Shown: positions 43,626 through 52,312 of the stretch, piece by piece
Numbering within the stretch: the first letter of the stretch is position 1
Layout: each line of letters starts with the position of its first letter
Assembly (NCBI GenBank): GCA_019186945.1
Contig: JABAQJ010000002.1
Coordinates: 647,897-711,896 of the forward strand
Direction: 5' to 3'
DNA from: Gemmatimonadaceae bacterium
Lineage (GTDB): Bacteria; Gemmatimonadota; Gemmatimonadetes; Gemmatimonadales; Gemmatimonadaceae
Length of the DNA: 64,000 nt
Position numbers and translations under genes: made by a program
The notes under the pieces: generated by a model
Databases searched by the model: none
Told to the model about the DNA's origin: nothing
What the model saw: the letters and a program-made list of their open reading frames with translations, nothing else

Positions 43626-45743
43626 TCACGGCGACGGCGGTTTCGCGAGCAGATCCCGTACCCGATCGGCGAGCTCTCGCGGGGCGTAGGGTTTCCGCAG
43701 GAATCCGAGGAACCCGGTTCGCCATGAGTCGGAGTCAGCTTCCTCGCCGGTGAACCCGCTGGTCAACACCGCCCGCACACCGGGCGCGATCTGTTGCATG
43801 GCCCGAAATGCCTCGACGCCGTCCATCCTGGGCATCGTCAGGTCGAGGACCGCCAAGTCGATGTCCGCGTGGTGCCGCTCGAAGACCGCGACGGCTTCGG
43901 CACCGTCAGCGGCAAGCAGGACGGTCAACCCCATACTCTCGAGCACCCGCTGGGCCACGTTGCGGACGAGCGGCTCATCGTCTGCGAGGAGGACGATGCC
44001 CTCCGAGCGTGGACCGCGGGCGGTGGACCGCGCGCGATCCATGTCCGGCGCCGCGACGGACGGCGCCAACGGCAGGAGGACGTGCACGGTCGTCCCCTTT
44101 CCCGGAGCGCTCGTCACTTTGATCGCGCCTCCATGCGATCGTACGATTCCCTGGACCGCGGCCAGTCCGAGCCCGCGTCCGGTGAACTTGGTGGTGAAGA
44201 ACGGCTCGAACATCCGATCGCGTGTGGCGGAGTCCATTCCGCCCCCTGAATCAGACACAAGCAGGAAGGCACAGGCACCGGCGGGAGTAGTGGCTCCGAA
44301 ATACGCTCCTTCTCCTTCGGGCGGCCGGTCCAACACTCCCGTTCGTACGACGATCGTTCCGGAGGCGTCACCCAACGCATCGGAAGCATTGATGATCAGG
44401 TTCATCACCACTTGCCGCAATTGTGTCGCGTCGCCTTCGACCGACGGTCCCGGTTCCGTCGGCACGAAGTCGAGGACAGCCTTCTTGTTGATCGATGCCA
44501 TTAACAGATGCAGCATCTCGCGAACCAGACGCGACAAGTCCACCCGCTCGATCACGAGGCGTCCCTTGCCGGCGTACGCCAGCATCTGCCGGACGAGATC
44601 GGCAGCCCGCCACGCGCCAATCTCGATGTCCTTCACGTAGTCTCTCGCCGGCGAGTCGGATGGCAGTTCCTCCAGCGCCAGTCCCGCGTTCCCGAGCACG
44701 CCCACGAGCAGGTTGTTGAAGTCGTGGGCAATGCCGCCAGCCAGAACGCCGAGGCTCTCCAGTTTCTGCGTCTCGAGCAGCTGCGCCTCCAGCAAGCGGC
44801 GCTCTTCCGCCTCGCGCTGACGTTTCGCCATCTCTTCCTTCAGCGCTGCATTGGCTCGGACGATCTCGGCCGTTCGCTCCTCCACCCGTCGCTCCAGATC
44901 CTCGTACGAGGCCTTCAGCGCATCCTCCATCCTCTTCCGCTGAAAGAACTCCGGCACATCGATCACTGCCCGCGTACCGCGCCACGGCGATCGCTTGCGA
45001 TCGGATCGTGCTCCTGCCCGGTATTCGGTCACGCGCTGCTCGATCCGTGATGGCGGCGCCATCACGAACCGGCAATGATCGTCGCCCATCGCCCGGCATT
45101 CGACTTCAGCCGCAACCAACGACAGACCGAAGCTGTCCTCGCACCACCCGGACGAGTATCCGCAGTTCATCACGCAGACTGGGAAGGACACGAGTGACGC
45201 ACGCTTGAGCCACGCATCCGCCTCGAACGAATACGGATGGTCGTAAAGGAGGTAGTAGTCCTCGCTGGGATCCGGCCGCGACTCCGGGTGGATGAGCACG
45301 CTCGCCCAGCCGGCAAATGCGAAGTGGACGGGGCCAGCCGACAGACGTTCCACGGGATCGGTGACGCCCATCCGCTCGTGGAACACCCTGGCATCGGCCT
45401 TGCCGATGGCGTGCGCTACGTCGAACAGGAGGTTCTTCGCCACGAGGTGCGCGGCCTCCACCCCCTTCTCGCGGTACAGAGACGCGACCAGCTCGAAAAA
45501 CTCAACGGACATCGACGCGGCACGGACGAGGATGTACCGCTCACCGGCGATGGTGATCGAGCCCTGGCCGGGATCCTCGACGCGATCGCTGAAGTAGCGC
45601 GCCACATAGCTCTGCGCGCGAAGGAAGATCTCGCTCAATGGCGCTGGAACCGAGACGGTGCGCAAGTCGCGCATCGCCGTCCAGTGGTTTGGGCTGGCGG
45701 CGCCGCCATCTTGCGCCGATGTGCCATCCCTGTCGCTTGCCAC
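43626..45743 (-). CDS. Hybrid histidine kinase with XylR_N/V4R sensor and receiver
   Basis: 705 residues, GTG start. Residues about 35-135 match the activator-of-aromatic-catabolism N-terminal domain (SVEFFELVASLYREKGVEAA), followed by a V4R domain at 135-232 with the family's conserved cysteine cluster (CVMNCGYSSGWCEDSFG, VECRAMGDDHCRFVMAPP). Then a coiled coil (280-325), kinase dimerisation domain with H340 in GGIAHDFNNLL, ATPase domain (NLIINASDAL, DSGGGMD, RGLGLAAV), and a C-terminal receiver with phospho-aspartate D634 (LAVLDLTMPRMDG). In XylR/DmpR the same sensor binds phenols or toluenes and drives a sigma-54 activator; here it feeds a phosphorelay instead. Ligand unknown; the pathway receiver is not encoded nearby. 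Confidence 0.87.
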   Translation of the reverse strand: MASDRDGTSAQDGGAASPNHWTAMRDLRTVSVPAPLSEIFLRAQSYVARYFSDRVEDPGQGSITIAGERYILVRAASMSVEFFELVASLYREKGVEAAHLVAKNLLFDVAHAIGKADARVFHERMGVTDPVERLSAGPVHFAFAGWASVLIHPESRPDPSEDYYLLYDHPYSFEADAWLKRASLVSFPVCVMNCGYSSGWCEDSFGLSLVAAEVECRAMGDDHCRFVMAPPSRIEQRVTEYRAGARSDRKRSPWRGTRAVIDVPEFFQRKRMEDALKASYEDLERRVEERTAEIVRANAALKEEMAKRQREAEERRLLEAQLLETQKLESLGVLAGGIAHDFNNLLVGVLGNAGLALEELPSDSPARDYVKDIEIGAWRAADLVRQMLAYAGKGRLVIERVDLSRLVREMLHLLMASINKKAVLDFVPTEPGPSVEGDATQLRQVVMNLIINASDALGDASGTIVVRTGVLDRPPEGEGAYFGATTPAGACAFLLVSDSGGGMDSATRDRMFEPFFTTKFTGRGLGLAAVQGIVRSHGGAIKVTSAPGKGTTVHVLLPLAPSVAAPDMDRARSTARGPRSEGIVLLADDEPLVRNVAQRVLESMGLTVLLAADGAEAVAVFERHHADIDLAVLDLTMPRMDGVEAFRAMQQIAPGVRAVLTSGFTGEEADSDSWRTGFLGFLRKPYAPRELADRVRDLLAKPPSP

Positions 45744-46052
45744 TGCGGTCTCCCAAGGGTTGCGACCGCTGGAGAATAGATCGATCCGCTTCTAATGTCG
45801 AGACGACAGCTCGTACGAGCTCCCGGTTCTGGCCAGTGGCGCAAGACGGGAGCCCACCTACAGACGGGCAGGCAGTCGAATTCCGGCGGTGTCGTTCCGC
45901 ACAGTCGCACCGGTGACCAGCAGCGAGAATCCGACGTCGTGTCGAGTGCTGGCGGGCCGGGTCGAGAGAATCGGCTTCGGGAATGGTTGCGGCCAGGGAG
46001 GGCCCCACGGCCGCACCACGCCTCCCTGGTTCTCTGCGTTCGAGACCGCTCC
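45744..46052. other. 309-base intergenic region between kinase and barrel protein
   Basis: Holds the promoter region of the hybrid kinase and the terminator-like hairpin of the barrel protein (45993-46029). I see no other feature; the open frames are short and lack coding character. Confidence 0.45.
45993..46029 (-). terminator. Possible terminator of the outer-membrane barrel gene
   Basis: Nine-base arms 45993-46001 and 46021-46029 pair perfectly with a 19-base GC-rich loop, 24 bases past the barrel protein stop. No T run, so it may only stabilise the 3' end. Confidence 0.5.
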
Positions 46053-46775
46053 TCAGCGGATTCGAGCCGATATTCCCAGGCGGAACGTCAGGAGGTTGGC
46101 ATCGCTCTCGATCGGGGTGATCTGGATGCCGCCGTTAGGCAGATCGACGATACTGCCTTTGCGCAAGTAGCGCACTTGTCCGTTGTCGCGATACTGCACG
46201 CCAACGTCCAGCGAAACGTCGCGTCGAACGCCAACCGGGATCAGGATGCCGCTGCCGGCAGACCACGACAGCGCGAAGTCGTCGTAGTTGGTAGTGCTAG
46301 CGAACGGTTCGTTGTCGTTACTCCCCTCGACCGACGACGTCGTGAAGAAATACGAGAAACCGCCGCCGCCGTTCACGTACGGCCGGAAAGGGCCGTCTGG
46401 CGCGGTTAGCTGTGGGCCAAGCCCCAGATGAACGATGTTGTTGGATGTCGTCAGATCCACCAGGATGCGACCGCCGACGGTACCGCTCAAGGGAACCCGT
46501 TTGGTTTCGCGGCCGTAGCCGAGGAACCCTCCATCGGCGCGCAAGCTGAGGATCCCCTGGCGGTCGAAGTTCCAGCGAAAGAAGGCGTCGGCGCCAAACC
46601 CCTGTTTCACATAGTCCCGAAAGACACCTTGTGGAAGTCCGTAGTTCACACCGGCGCCGGCCTCGAAGCGCCACTCCCGGCCGAAGGGATCGTTCCTCTC
46701 GGCGCGCTGGGCGTACAGGGATGCAGGGAACGACAACGCCACAACGGCCGCTAATCGCACAGATATCGATCGCAT
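46053..46775 (-). CDS. Outer-membrane beta-barrel protein
   Basis: 240 residues. Signal peptide RLAAVVALSFPASLYAQ. The mature protein alternates short strands rich in aromatic and glycine residues (WRFEAGAGVNYGLPQG, GFGADAFFRWNF, LSLRADGGFLGYGR, RPYVNGGGGFSYFF, WSAGSGILIPVG, DVSLDVGVQYRDNG) and ends LLTFRLGISARIR, as expected for an eight-strand barrel of the OmpA/OmpW sort. No enzymatic motif. Stop followed by a hairpin. Function unknown. Confidence 0.76.
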   Translation of the reverse strand: MRSISVRLAAVVALSFPASLYAQRAERNDPFGREWRFEAGAGVNYGLPQGVFRDYVKQGFGADAFFRWNFDRQGILSLRADGGFLGYGRETKRVPLSGTVGGRILVDLTTSNNIVHLGLGPQLTAPDGPFRPYVNGGGGFSYFFTTSSVEGSNDNEPFASTTNYDDFALSWSAGSGILIPVGVRRDVSLDVGVQYRDNGQVRYLRKGSIVDLPNGGIQITPIESDANLLTFRLGISARIR

Positions 46776-46850
46776 ACAGAAAGAGATGTCGTGATGGGCA
46801 GAATCGCCGGAGCGATGGTGCTCATCGTACGCGCGAGCGCCGGTTGTGTT

Positions 46851-49358
46851 TCAGCGCCAGGTCATCTCCTCTTCGTCGTCGCCGAAAGGATCACCCGGCG
46901 GGGCACGCAGAGCGGCAGTCGACGGTGGCACCTCGTGCTCGGTGAACCAGTACGCGATGTCCGCACCTGCTGCCGTCCAGTGCGCGCGATGGACGACGCT
47001 ACCGGTCATCGCCTTCTGGCGAGCCAAGGTCTGGTAGCTGCGCAGTTTGAAGTCGGCCATGGCACGGACGTCCGGTGAGGCTTCCTTGTCCGCGGCGAGG
47101 AGGATGAGCCGGTCGATGAACGCGCGCTGACTCGTACGGAGCAGCGATGCGACCTTCCGGTCCGTTGGCTCCGGCTTCTGGATGGTTGCGCCAGCCAAGG
47201 CGTCGATCGTTTCCGAGAGCGTCAACGGATTCGTCCCGCGTGCGCCAAGAGCGATCAATCGGCCGGCGCGGTCGCGGTTCAGGACCAGGTCGACGACCAT
47301 CTGGGCCAGTGTGCGTGCGGCACCCAGCTCATCGAAGATCGGCCGCGTACGCGATTGAAACAGTTCAACGCCACCGCTGTAACCCACGGGCGCCGGCGCC
47401 AGCAGAGCAAGGACCGTGTCCGGAATCGCCAGTTCGTCAGGAGTGATCGCATTCACCATCATGCCTAACGCCTGACGCTGCTGCGCCGCGCTCACCGGTC
47501 GAGTGGCGAACTGACCATCGCCTCTGACGGCATTGCTGTACTCGACACCGCCGATCGTCTTGGAGGCCGCGATCAGGGCCCAGCGGTGGAACAGGTACAG
47601 GTGCGCGAACCGGTCATGCAGCAGCGCAACCGGTTCCCCCGGACGGATGTTCCGGAGGCCGAATCGCTTCATCGCCGCGCGCCGGACGTCGGTCTGGCGC
47701 TCGAGGAACTCGATGGCGGTGCTGCCGTCATCCCAGATGCTGACGCGCGGGTCCGAGCCGCCCTCGGGTCGGCCGTCCTGATCCGTCAGGAACAGGAAGC
47801 CCTGTCGCAGCCCCTCGGTGGCGATCGCCGCGAGCGAATCCCGTTCGCTCTCCGGCGGGAAAATGCCATACGCCCAGCGTACCGCCCACACGTCGTAGGC
47901 GCCCGGCCCGACGGCGTAGGCATCCGACACGTCCACCTCGCCCTGCGCGTTCAGGCGCACGCGCGGCGCCGGATAGTCCATCAGCGAGCCACGCTCGTAC
48001 GTGGATGCGATGTAATTGTGCGCCAGTCCGAGCGTGTGTCCGATTTCATGCGCCGTCACCTGCCTGACGCGACCGAGAACGAAGTGCGTGTCCATTGGCG
48101 AAGGATCCGCCCCGAGCAGCGCCGCGTAGATGTTGTACGACGTGCGATTTCGATGCGAGTCCAGGTGGGCAACACCCTTGAGGTTCTCGCCGGTCCGCGG
48201 GTCACCTAACGAGCCGCCGAACGACCAGCCGCGCTCATTCCGGTTGATCCACAGAACCATGTTGTAACGCACGTCCATCGGGTCCGCACCTTCCGGCATG
48301 TCGCGCACGACGAAACCGCCGCGCAACCCTGCCCGATCGAAGGCTTCCTCCCAGAACTTCGCTCCGGTAACCGTCGCCGATCGTACCGGCTCGGGAATGC
48401 CGCGATCGACGTAATAGACGATCGGGTTCGCGATCGGCGAACCGGGATCGCGCGTATTCGTCCGCTCCAGACGGAACCGGGAGATCAAACGCTGCTCCAT
48501 CCGTTCTTGCGGCGGCAGGCCGTAATCCTTGAACGTCGGTCCGAAGAAGCCGATGCGCGGATCGACGGCCCGCGGACGATACCCGTCGTCGGGCAGGCGT
48601 ACGAACGAAAAATGCGCCCGCATCGTGAACGCTCGGCCATCCGGAGTGACGCGAGCAATGGTGTTTCCGGGCCGACCGCTGGCCACGAATGTCTGTGCGA
48701 TTTCGATCTCGGTATTGTCCGGAAAGCCGTTCGTATTGGGACGGTATACGGTCGAGCGGTCGCGGGCGATTGCGTAGCTGCCTTCCTGGCTGCCCTGCAA
48801 CCGCACACCCACGTCCAGCCAGTCGCGCATCAAGAAGTCCGTGGCATCGACGAGCAGACGGCCACCCTCCTCCGCCAGCACGGGGAGCGCGCCAACGGTA
48901 CTCGGTGCGAACGACTCGGAGATGGCTTCGCGCTGGCCGGCCGTGGCCAGCGACGTGCGATACTGCCAGTTCTCGAACACGACCAGCACGCGATCGCCAC
49001 GTCGGTCGAGTCTGGCAACGTTCTCGCTGCCGCCTCCGCCACGATCGAAGCCGAGCGGATTCGATCCAAGTCCCGTCGTCTCCTGCGTGAAAAAGAGGAA
49101 GCGCAGAGTATCCGCAGGTACTTCGAGATAGATCTTGCCGTTCTTCTCGTCGAGGTACACGGGAATGAAGCCATTGCGCATCTCCATTCCCTGCGTGCGA
49201 GCGGCGATGGTTGTCGGTTGCCCTTGCGACGCTGAAGCCGCGCCCTGTTGCGCGCCAACTGACAGCGGCATGAGACCGATACCAAACGCAAGCAACAGCG
49301 GCCTGACGACGTGGCGAAGCGGGACTGGGCGATCTGTTACGGACGCTGATGACGACAT
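46851..49358 (-). CDS. Secreted zinc metalloprotease (DUF4953/DUF5117 type)
   Basis: 835 residues from ATG 49358. Signal peptide (LLLAFGIGLMPLSVGAQQ). Domain near residues 50-215 (GFIPVYLDEKNGKIYLEVP, FLFFTQETTGLGSN) resembles DUF5117/5118, followed by a metzincin-like catalytic domain: HEIGHTLGLAHN, a complete HExxHxxGxxH zinc site, and the Met-turn candidate SLMDYPAPRV. The C-terminal 300 residues are helical (PVSAAQQRQALGMMVNAITP, RKVASLLRTSQRAFIDRL). The whole layout matches large zinc-dependent peptidases found in Bacteroidota and Gemmatimonadota. Ends in acidic DDEEEMTW. Acts in the periplasm or outside; substrate unknown. Confidence 0.88.
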   Translation of the reverse strand: MSSSASVTDRPVPLRHVVRPLLLAFGIGLMPLSVGAQQGAASASQGQPTTIAARTQGMEMRNGFIPVYLDEKNGKIYLEVPADTLRFLFFTQETTGLGSNPLGFDRGGGGSENVARLDRRGDRVLVVFENWQYRTSLATAGQREAISESFAPSTVGALPVLAEEGGRLLVDATDFLMRDWLDVGVRLQGSQEGSYAIARDRSTVYRPNTNGFPDNTEIEIAQTFVASGRPGNTIARVTPDGRAFTMRAHFSFVRLPDDGYRPRAVDPRIGFFGPTFKDYGLPPQERMEQRLISRFRLERTNTRDPGSPIANPIVYYVDRGIPEPVRSATVTGAKFWEEAFDRAGLRGGFVVRDMPEGADPMDVRYNMVLWINRNERGWSFGGSLGDPRTGENLKGVAHLDSHRNRTSYNIYAALLGADPSPMDTHFVLGRVRQVTAHEIGHTLGLAHNYIASTYERGSLMDYPAPRVRLNAQGEVDVSDAYAVGPGAYDVWAVRWAYGIFPPESERDSLAAIATEGLRQGFLFLTDQDGRPEGGSDPRVSIWDDGSTAIEFLERQTDVRRAAMKRFGLRNIRPGEPVALLHDRFAHLYLFHRWALIAASKTIGGVEYSNAVRGDGQFATRPVSAAQQRQALGMMVNAITPDELAIPDTVLALLAPAPVGYSGGVELFQSRTRPIFDELGAARTLAQMVVDLVLNRDRAGRLIALGARGTNPLTLSETIDALAGATIQKPEPTDRKVASLLRTSQRAFIDRLILLAADKEASPDVRAMADFKLRSYQTLARQKAMTGSVVHRAHWTAAGADIAYWFTEHEVPPSTAALRAPPGDPFGDDEEEMTWR

Positions 49359-49488
49359 GAGGGGAAGCAGTTCGAGGATATGCGTCGTAGCAACCGTCCC
49401 GATTATCAGGCGCGCGACCGGCGGTGGCAAGGCGCGTCGCCAACGCCGCGCTGCGACGGTTAGATTCGTGCCGTCGCGGACTCAGACC

Positions 49489-50484
49489 ATGCCCTCATCT
49501 TCATTCCAACCCGGCACGCGCGCGTGGCCGATTTCGCTTGACGACGTGCGGGCCGCCGAAGCGCGCATCCGACCGTACCTTGCGCCGACCGCCTGCCATT
49601 CGTATCCCGTGCTGGACGCCGAAGTTGGGAGCGGGATCCGGGTGCGGGTCAAGCACGAGAACTTCCAGCCCACGGGTTCGTTCAAGATCCGCAACGGCGT
49701 GTCCTTCATGACCGCGCTGACGGCAGAGCAGCGGGCACGGGGCGTCGTGGCAGCGACACGCGGCAACCATGGGCTTGGCGTCGCCTTCGCCGGACAGGCC
49801 CTTGGCGTGCGGACGACCATTTGCGTGCCGGTTGGCAACAACCCGGACAAGAACGCGGGAATGACGGCGTTAGGCGCTCGCCTGATCGAGGACGGCAGGG
49901 ATTACGATGATGCCGTGCTCGTCGCCGAGCGGATCGTGAGGGAGGAGAGCGCGACCATCGCCCATTCGACAAACGACAGGACCGTTGTAGCTGGCGCCGG
50001 TACGCTGACGCTCGAACTGATCGGGCAGTGTCGGTCGCTCGACGCGATGGTGCTCGCCGTCGGAGGCGGCTCGCAGGCCGTTGGCGCCATGACCGTGCTG
50101 CGCGCTCTTCGGCCGGGGACACCAGTCTATGCCGTTCAGGCGGAGGGAGCGTCGGCCGCCCATGACGGCGTGCGGGCCGGACACCCGGTGAGCTACCCGT
50201 CCTGCAACACCTTCGCCGACGGCCTGGCGACGCGAAGTACGTACGATCTGACGTTCCCTGCCCTGCTGGACGGCCTGGCGGATTTCATCACCGTCACTGA
50301 CGCGGAGATCGCTCACGCAATGCGGGTGCTGTTGCGGACCACGCATTCGCTGGTAGAGCCCGCCGGCGCGGCCGGGCTCGCGGGTCTGTTGCGCCTGCGG
50401 GAAACGCTGGCTGGCAAGACCGTGTCGATCGTCCTCAGCGGGGCGAACGTGGACGAAGCGACTCTGAGGCACGTCCTGTCGTAG
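49489..50484 (+). CDS. PLP-dependent serine/threonine dehydratase-like enzyme
   Basis: 331 residues from ATG 49489. Fold-type II PLP enzyme with the lysine in NFQPTGSFKIRNGV (K66), TRGNHGLGVAFAG, and LSGANVD close to the end. These match threonine/serine ammonia-lyases (IlvA/TdcB). The phosphate-binding loop reads VGGGSQAVGA where most dehydratases have GGGGLxxG, so substrate or kinetics could differ; serine racemase-like or ectoine-type enzymes are alternatives. No C-terminal regulatory ACT domain, so it is the short catabolic form. Divergent from the metalloprotease, with an overlap of upstream frames but not of the genes. Confidence 0.82.
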   Translation: MPSSSFQPGTRAWPISLDDVRAAEARIRPYLAPTACHSYPVLDAEVGSGIRVRVKHENFQPTGSFKIRNGVSFMTALTAEQRARGVVAATRGNHGLGVAFAGQALGVRTTICVPVGNNPDKNAGMTALGARLIEDGRDYDDAVLVAERIVREESATIAHSTNDRTVVAGAGTLTLELIGQCRSLDAMVLAVGGGSQAVGAMTVLRALRPGTPVYAVQAEGASAAHDGVRAGHPVSYPSCNTFADGLATRSTYDLTFPALLDGLADFITVTDAEIAHAMRVLLRTTHSLVEPAGAAGLAGLLRLRETLAGKTVSIVLSGANVDEATLRHVLS

Positions 50485-50613
50485 CGTCCGCTGCCGGCAG
50501 CGTATCGGGCCGGCCGATCGGGTTCTGCCGCCGCGGGCCGGCGCTTTCTTGCGAACCGATACTGTGACGCACATGACGCCGACATGGTCGCGCCGCCAGG
50601 CCCGCGGTTGGCA

Positions 50614-51444
50614 TCACCGCGGTCGCTCGGCGAAAGCCCCACTGACGATCGGTGTCGTGGTGGGCTGCGGTGACCCACCTGCCGGTTCCTGGGTGACCGC
50701 GCCGATCGCGATCCGGAGCCCGGGCGGCACCGCCGCCGCGATGCGTCCCTCCCCCGAGGCGCTGGTATTGAACGTGCCTAGCGACACCGGCGGTCTTCCG
50801 GCAGCGATGCCCCACAACTGCCAGGTTCGTCCCTTCTGGACCGCCGGCAGGTTGGACGCGACCAACGCGACTCGAGCCGCGGTCCTGTTCCAGAACATCA
50901 ATCCGGAAGCCGAACCAACAGCCGCCGTAAGTCGCGCCGACTCGACGTCGGGTCCGATCAACACGCCGAGCAGCGAGTCGCGCGATGCGAGGTCGGTACG
51001 GAGAGCCGAATTGGCGCGCGAAAGCGCCGTCGCCGCCGACGCGCGTTCCCGGTAGCGATTCTGCATGACGGCGGCCAGGATCAGCGACGCCGCGAGCGCT
51101 GACCATGCGAACCCGTCGGGGAAGCGCCACCGTGACGGCGATGCGCGCATGGGAACGGGTCGGAGCGATGTCGCAGGCGATTCCCGCCGCTGTGCATCCG
51201 CGAGGCGTGGCGCGATCGGGCGTACGGCCCTGGCATCGGAGACGATCCGTTCGCGCAACGTCGGTGGCGGAGCGACTGGGCGTACCGCCAGCGCCAACAT
51301 CCCCGCGACTTCACGCAATTCTGCAACCTCACGCTGCAGCTCCGCCGAGTCGTTCAGCGCCAGCTCGAAGGCCAGCCGTTCCTGCTCTTCGAGCGCGCCC
51401 AGCACATAGGCGGTGGCGTCCTCGGTGCGGTCGCGCGGTATCAT
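50614..51444 (-). CDS. RskA-type anti-sigma factor
   Basis: 276 residues; ATG overlaps the sigma factor stop (ATGA). N-terminal cytoplasmic part (ATAYVLGALEEQERLAFELA, VAELREVAGMLALAV) fits an anti-sigma domain but lacks the HxxxCxxC zinc motif. One membrane helix (FAWSALAASLILAAVM) near residue 115, a coiled coil, then an RskA C-terminal domain with LMFWNRTAARVALVASNLPA, RTWQLWGIAAGRPPVSLGTF and IAIGAVTQEPAGGSPQPTTT. The final prolines/threonines match the family's typical ending. Holds the ECF sigma factor inactive until a signal in the periplasm. Confidence 0.88.
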   Translation of the reverse strand: MIPRDRTEDATAYVLGALEEQERLAFELALNDSAELQREVAELREVAGMLALAVRPVAPPPTLRERIVSDARAVRPIAPRLADAQRRESPATSLRPVPMRASPSRWRFPDGFAWSALAASLILAAVMQNRYRERASAATALSRANSALRTDLASRDSLLGVLIGPDVESARLTAAVGSASGLMFWNRTAARVALVASNLPAVQKGRTWQLWGIAAGRPPVSLGTFNTSASGEGRIAAAVPPGLRIAIGAVTQEPAGGSPQPTTTPIVSGAFAERPR

Positions 51445-52043
51445 GAGAACGAATCTGCCAGCGGTCGTAACCGCTGCCGGAGTTTCTCCATACCGGCTCG
51501 CAAGCGCGTTCTTACGGTGCCAGACGTCTCCAGCAGACGATCGGCGATCTCGGTACGGGACAGTCCATCGAAGTACGCCAGCTCCAGGACCGTCCGCTGG
51601 ATATGGGGCAGGCTGGCGAGGGAATGGCAGACGGCCGTGCGGGTCTCCGACAGCTCGATCAGGTGACCGGCGCTGGTCACTGAGTTCGACGCAACCGGCG
51701 TTTCAGCGCCAACGCTCAGCGTCACTGCCCGATCGAACGCACGAGGCCTTCGCCGTCGCGATCCGATGAAATCGAGCGATCGTGAGCGCACGATCGCCGT
51801 CAGCCAGGCACGAACGTTTCCGCGAACGGCGCCGCTGGTGGCCGCCGACCGCCAGACCTGCGCGAACGCATCGGCAACGACATCCTCGGCGTCGGAAGGA
51901 TCCGACACGATCGCGGAAGCGAGCGAAAACGCCAAGCCACCGTGGCAATCGAATAACTCCCCCAACGCACGCTCGTCGCCGGCGATAATGCGCGCGAGGA
52001 GGGCGCGCTCCGCGCTGTGGGGACTGTCCGTGGTCGTCGTCAT
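51441..52043 (-). CDS. ECF sigma factor (SigK/RpoE-like)
   Basis: 200 residues from ATG 52043. Region 2 near 15-85: LLARIIAGDERALGELFDCH, LASAIVSDPSDAEDVVADAF, VRAWLTAIVRSRSLDFI (the -10 recognition stretch). Region 4 near 135-195: SLPHIQRTVLELAYFDGLSR, TEIADRLLETSGTVRTRLRA (helix-turn-helix for -35). The linker holds an acidic-poor segment (TLSVGAETPVASNS). Coupled to an RskA anti-sigma, the SigK-RskA arrangement. The autoregulated promoter should lie in the 269 bases upstream; I cannot assign it. Confidence 0.9.
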   Translation of the reverse strand: MTTTTDSPHSAERALLARIIAGDERALGELFDCHGGLAFSLASAIVSDPSDAEDVVADAFAQVWRSAATSGAVRGNVRAWLTAIVRSRSLDFIGSRRRRPRAFDRAVTLSVGAETPVASNSVTSAGHLIELSETRTAVCHSLASLPHIQRTVLELAYFDGLSRTEIADRLLETSGTVRTRLRAGMEKLRQRLRPLADSFS

Positions 52044-52312
52044 CGCCTGAGCGCGCGAGGAGTCGGTCGATATGGCGCTTGCAACTTGCCGTTCCCTGTT
52101 CGAGAGCGCAACGACCGCTCGCCGTCCAGGTCGTGTGGGCGGGGCGTCGCGCGCCGTCCCCGACGATCGTTCGGGCATGGATCGGACCCTGGGAACGGAT
52201 CGCATGCAGATGACAGGACGCGACCAGGCAGGCCGGCCGCGCCACGCGCCAAGCGGTCGTACGGATCCCACATCGCCCACCGTCCGTGCTGGCCTCGATC
52301 CAATCGGCGGTC

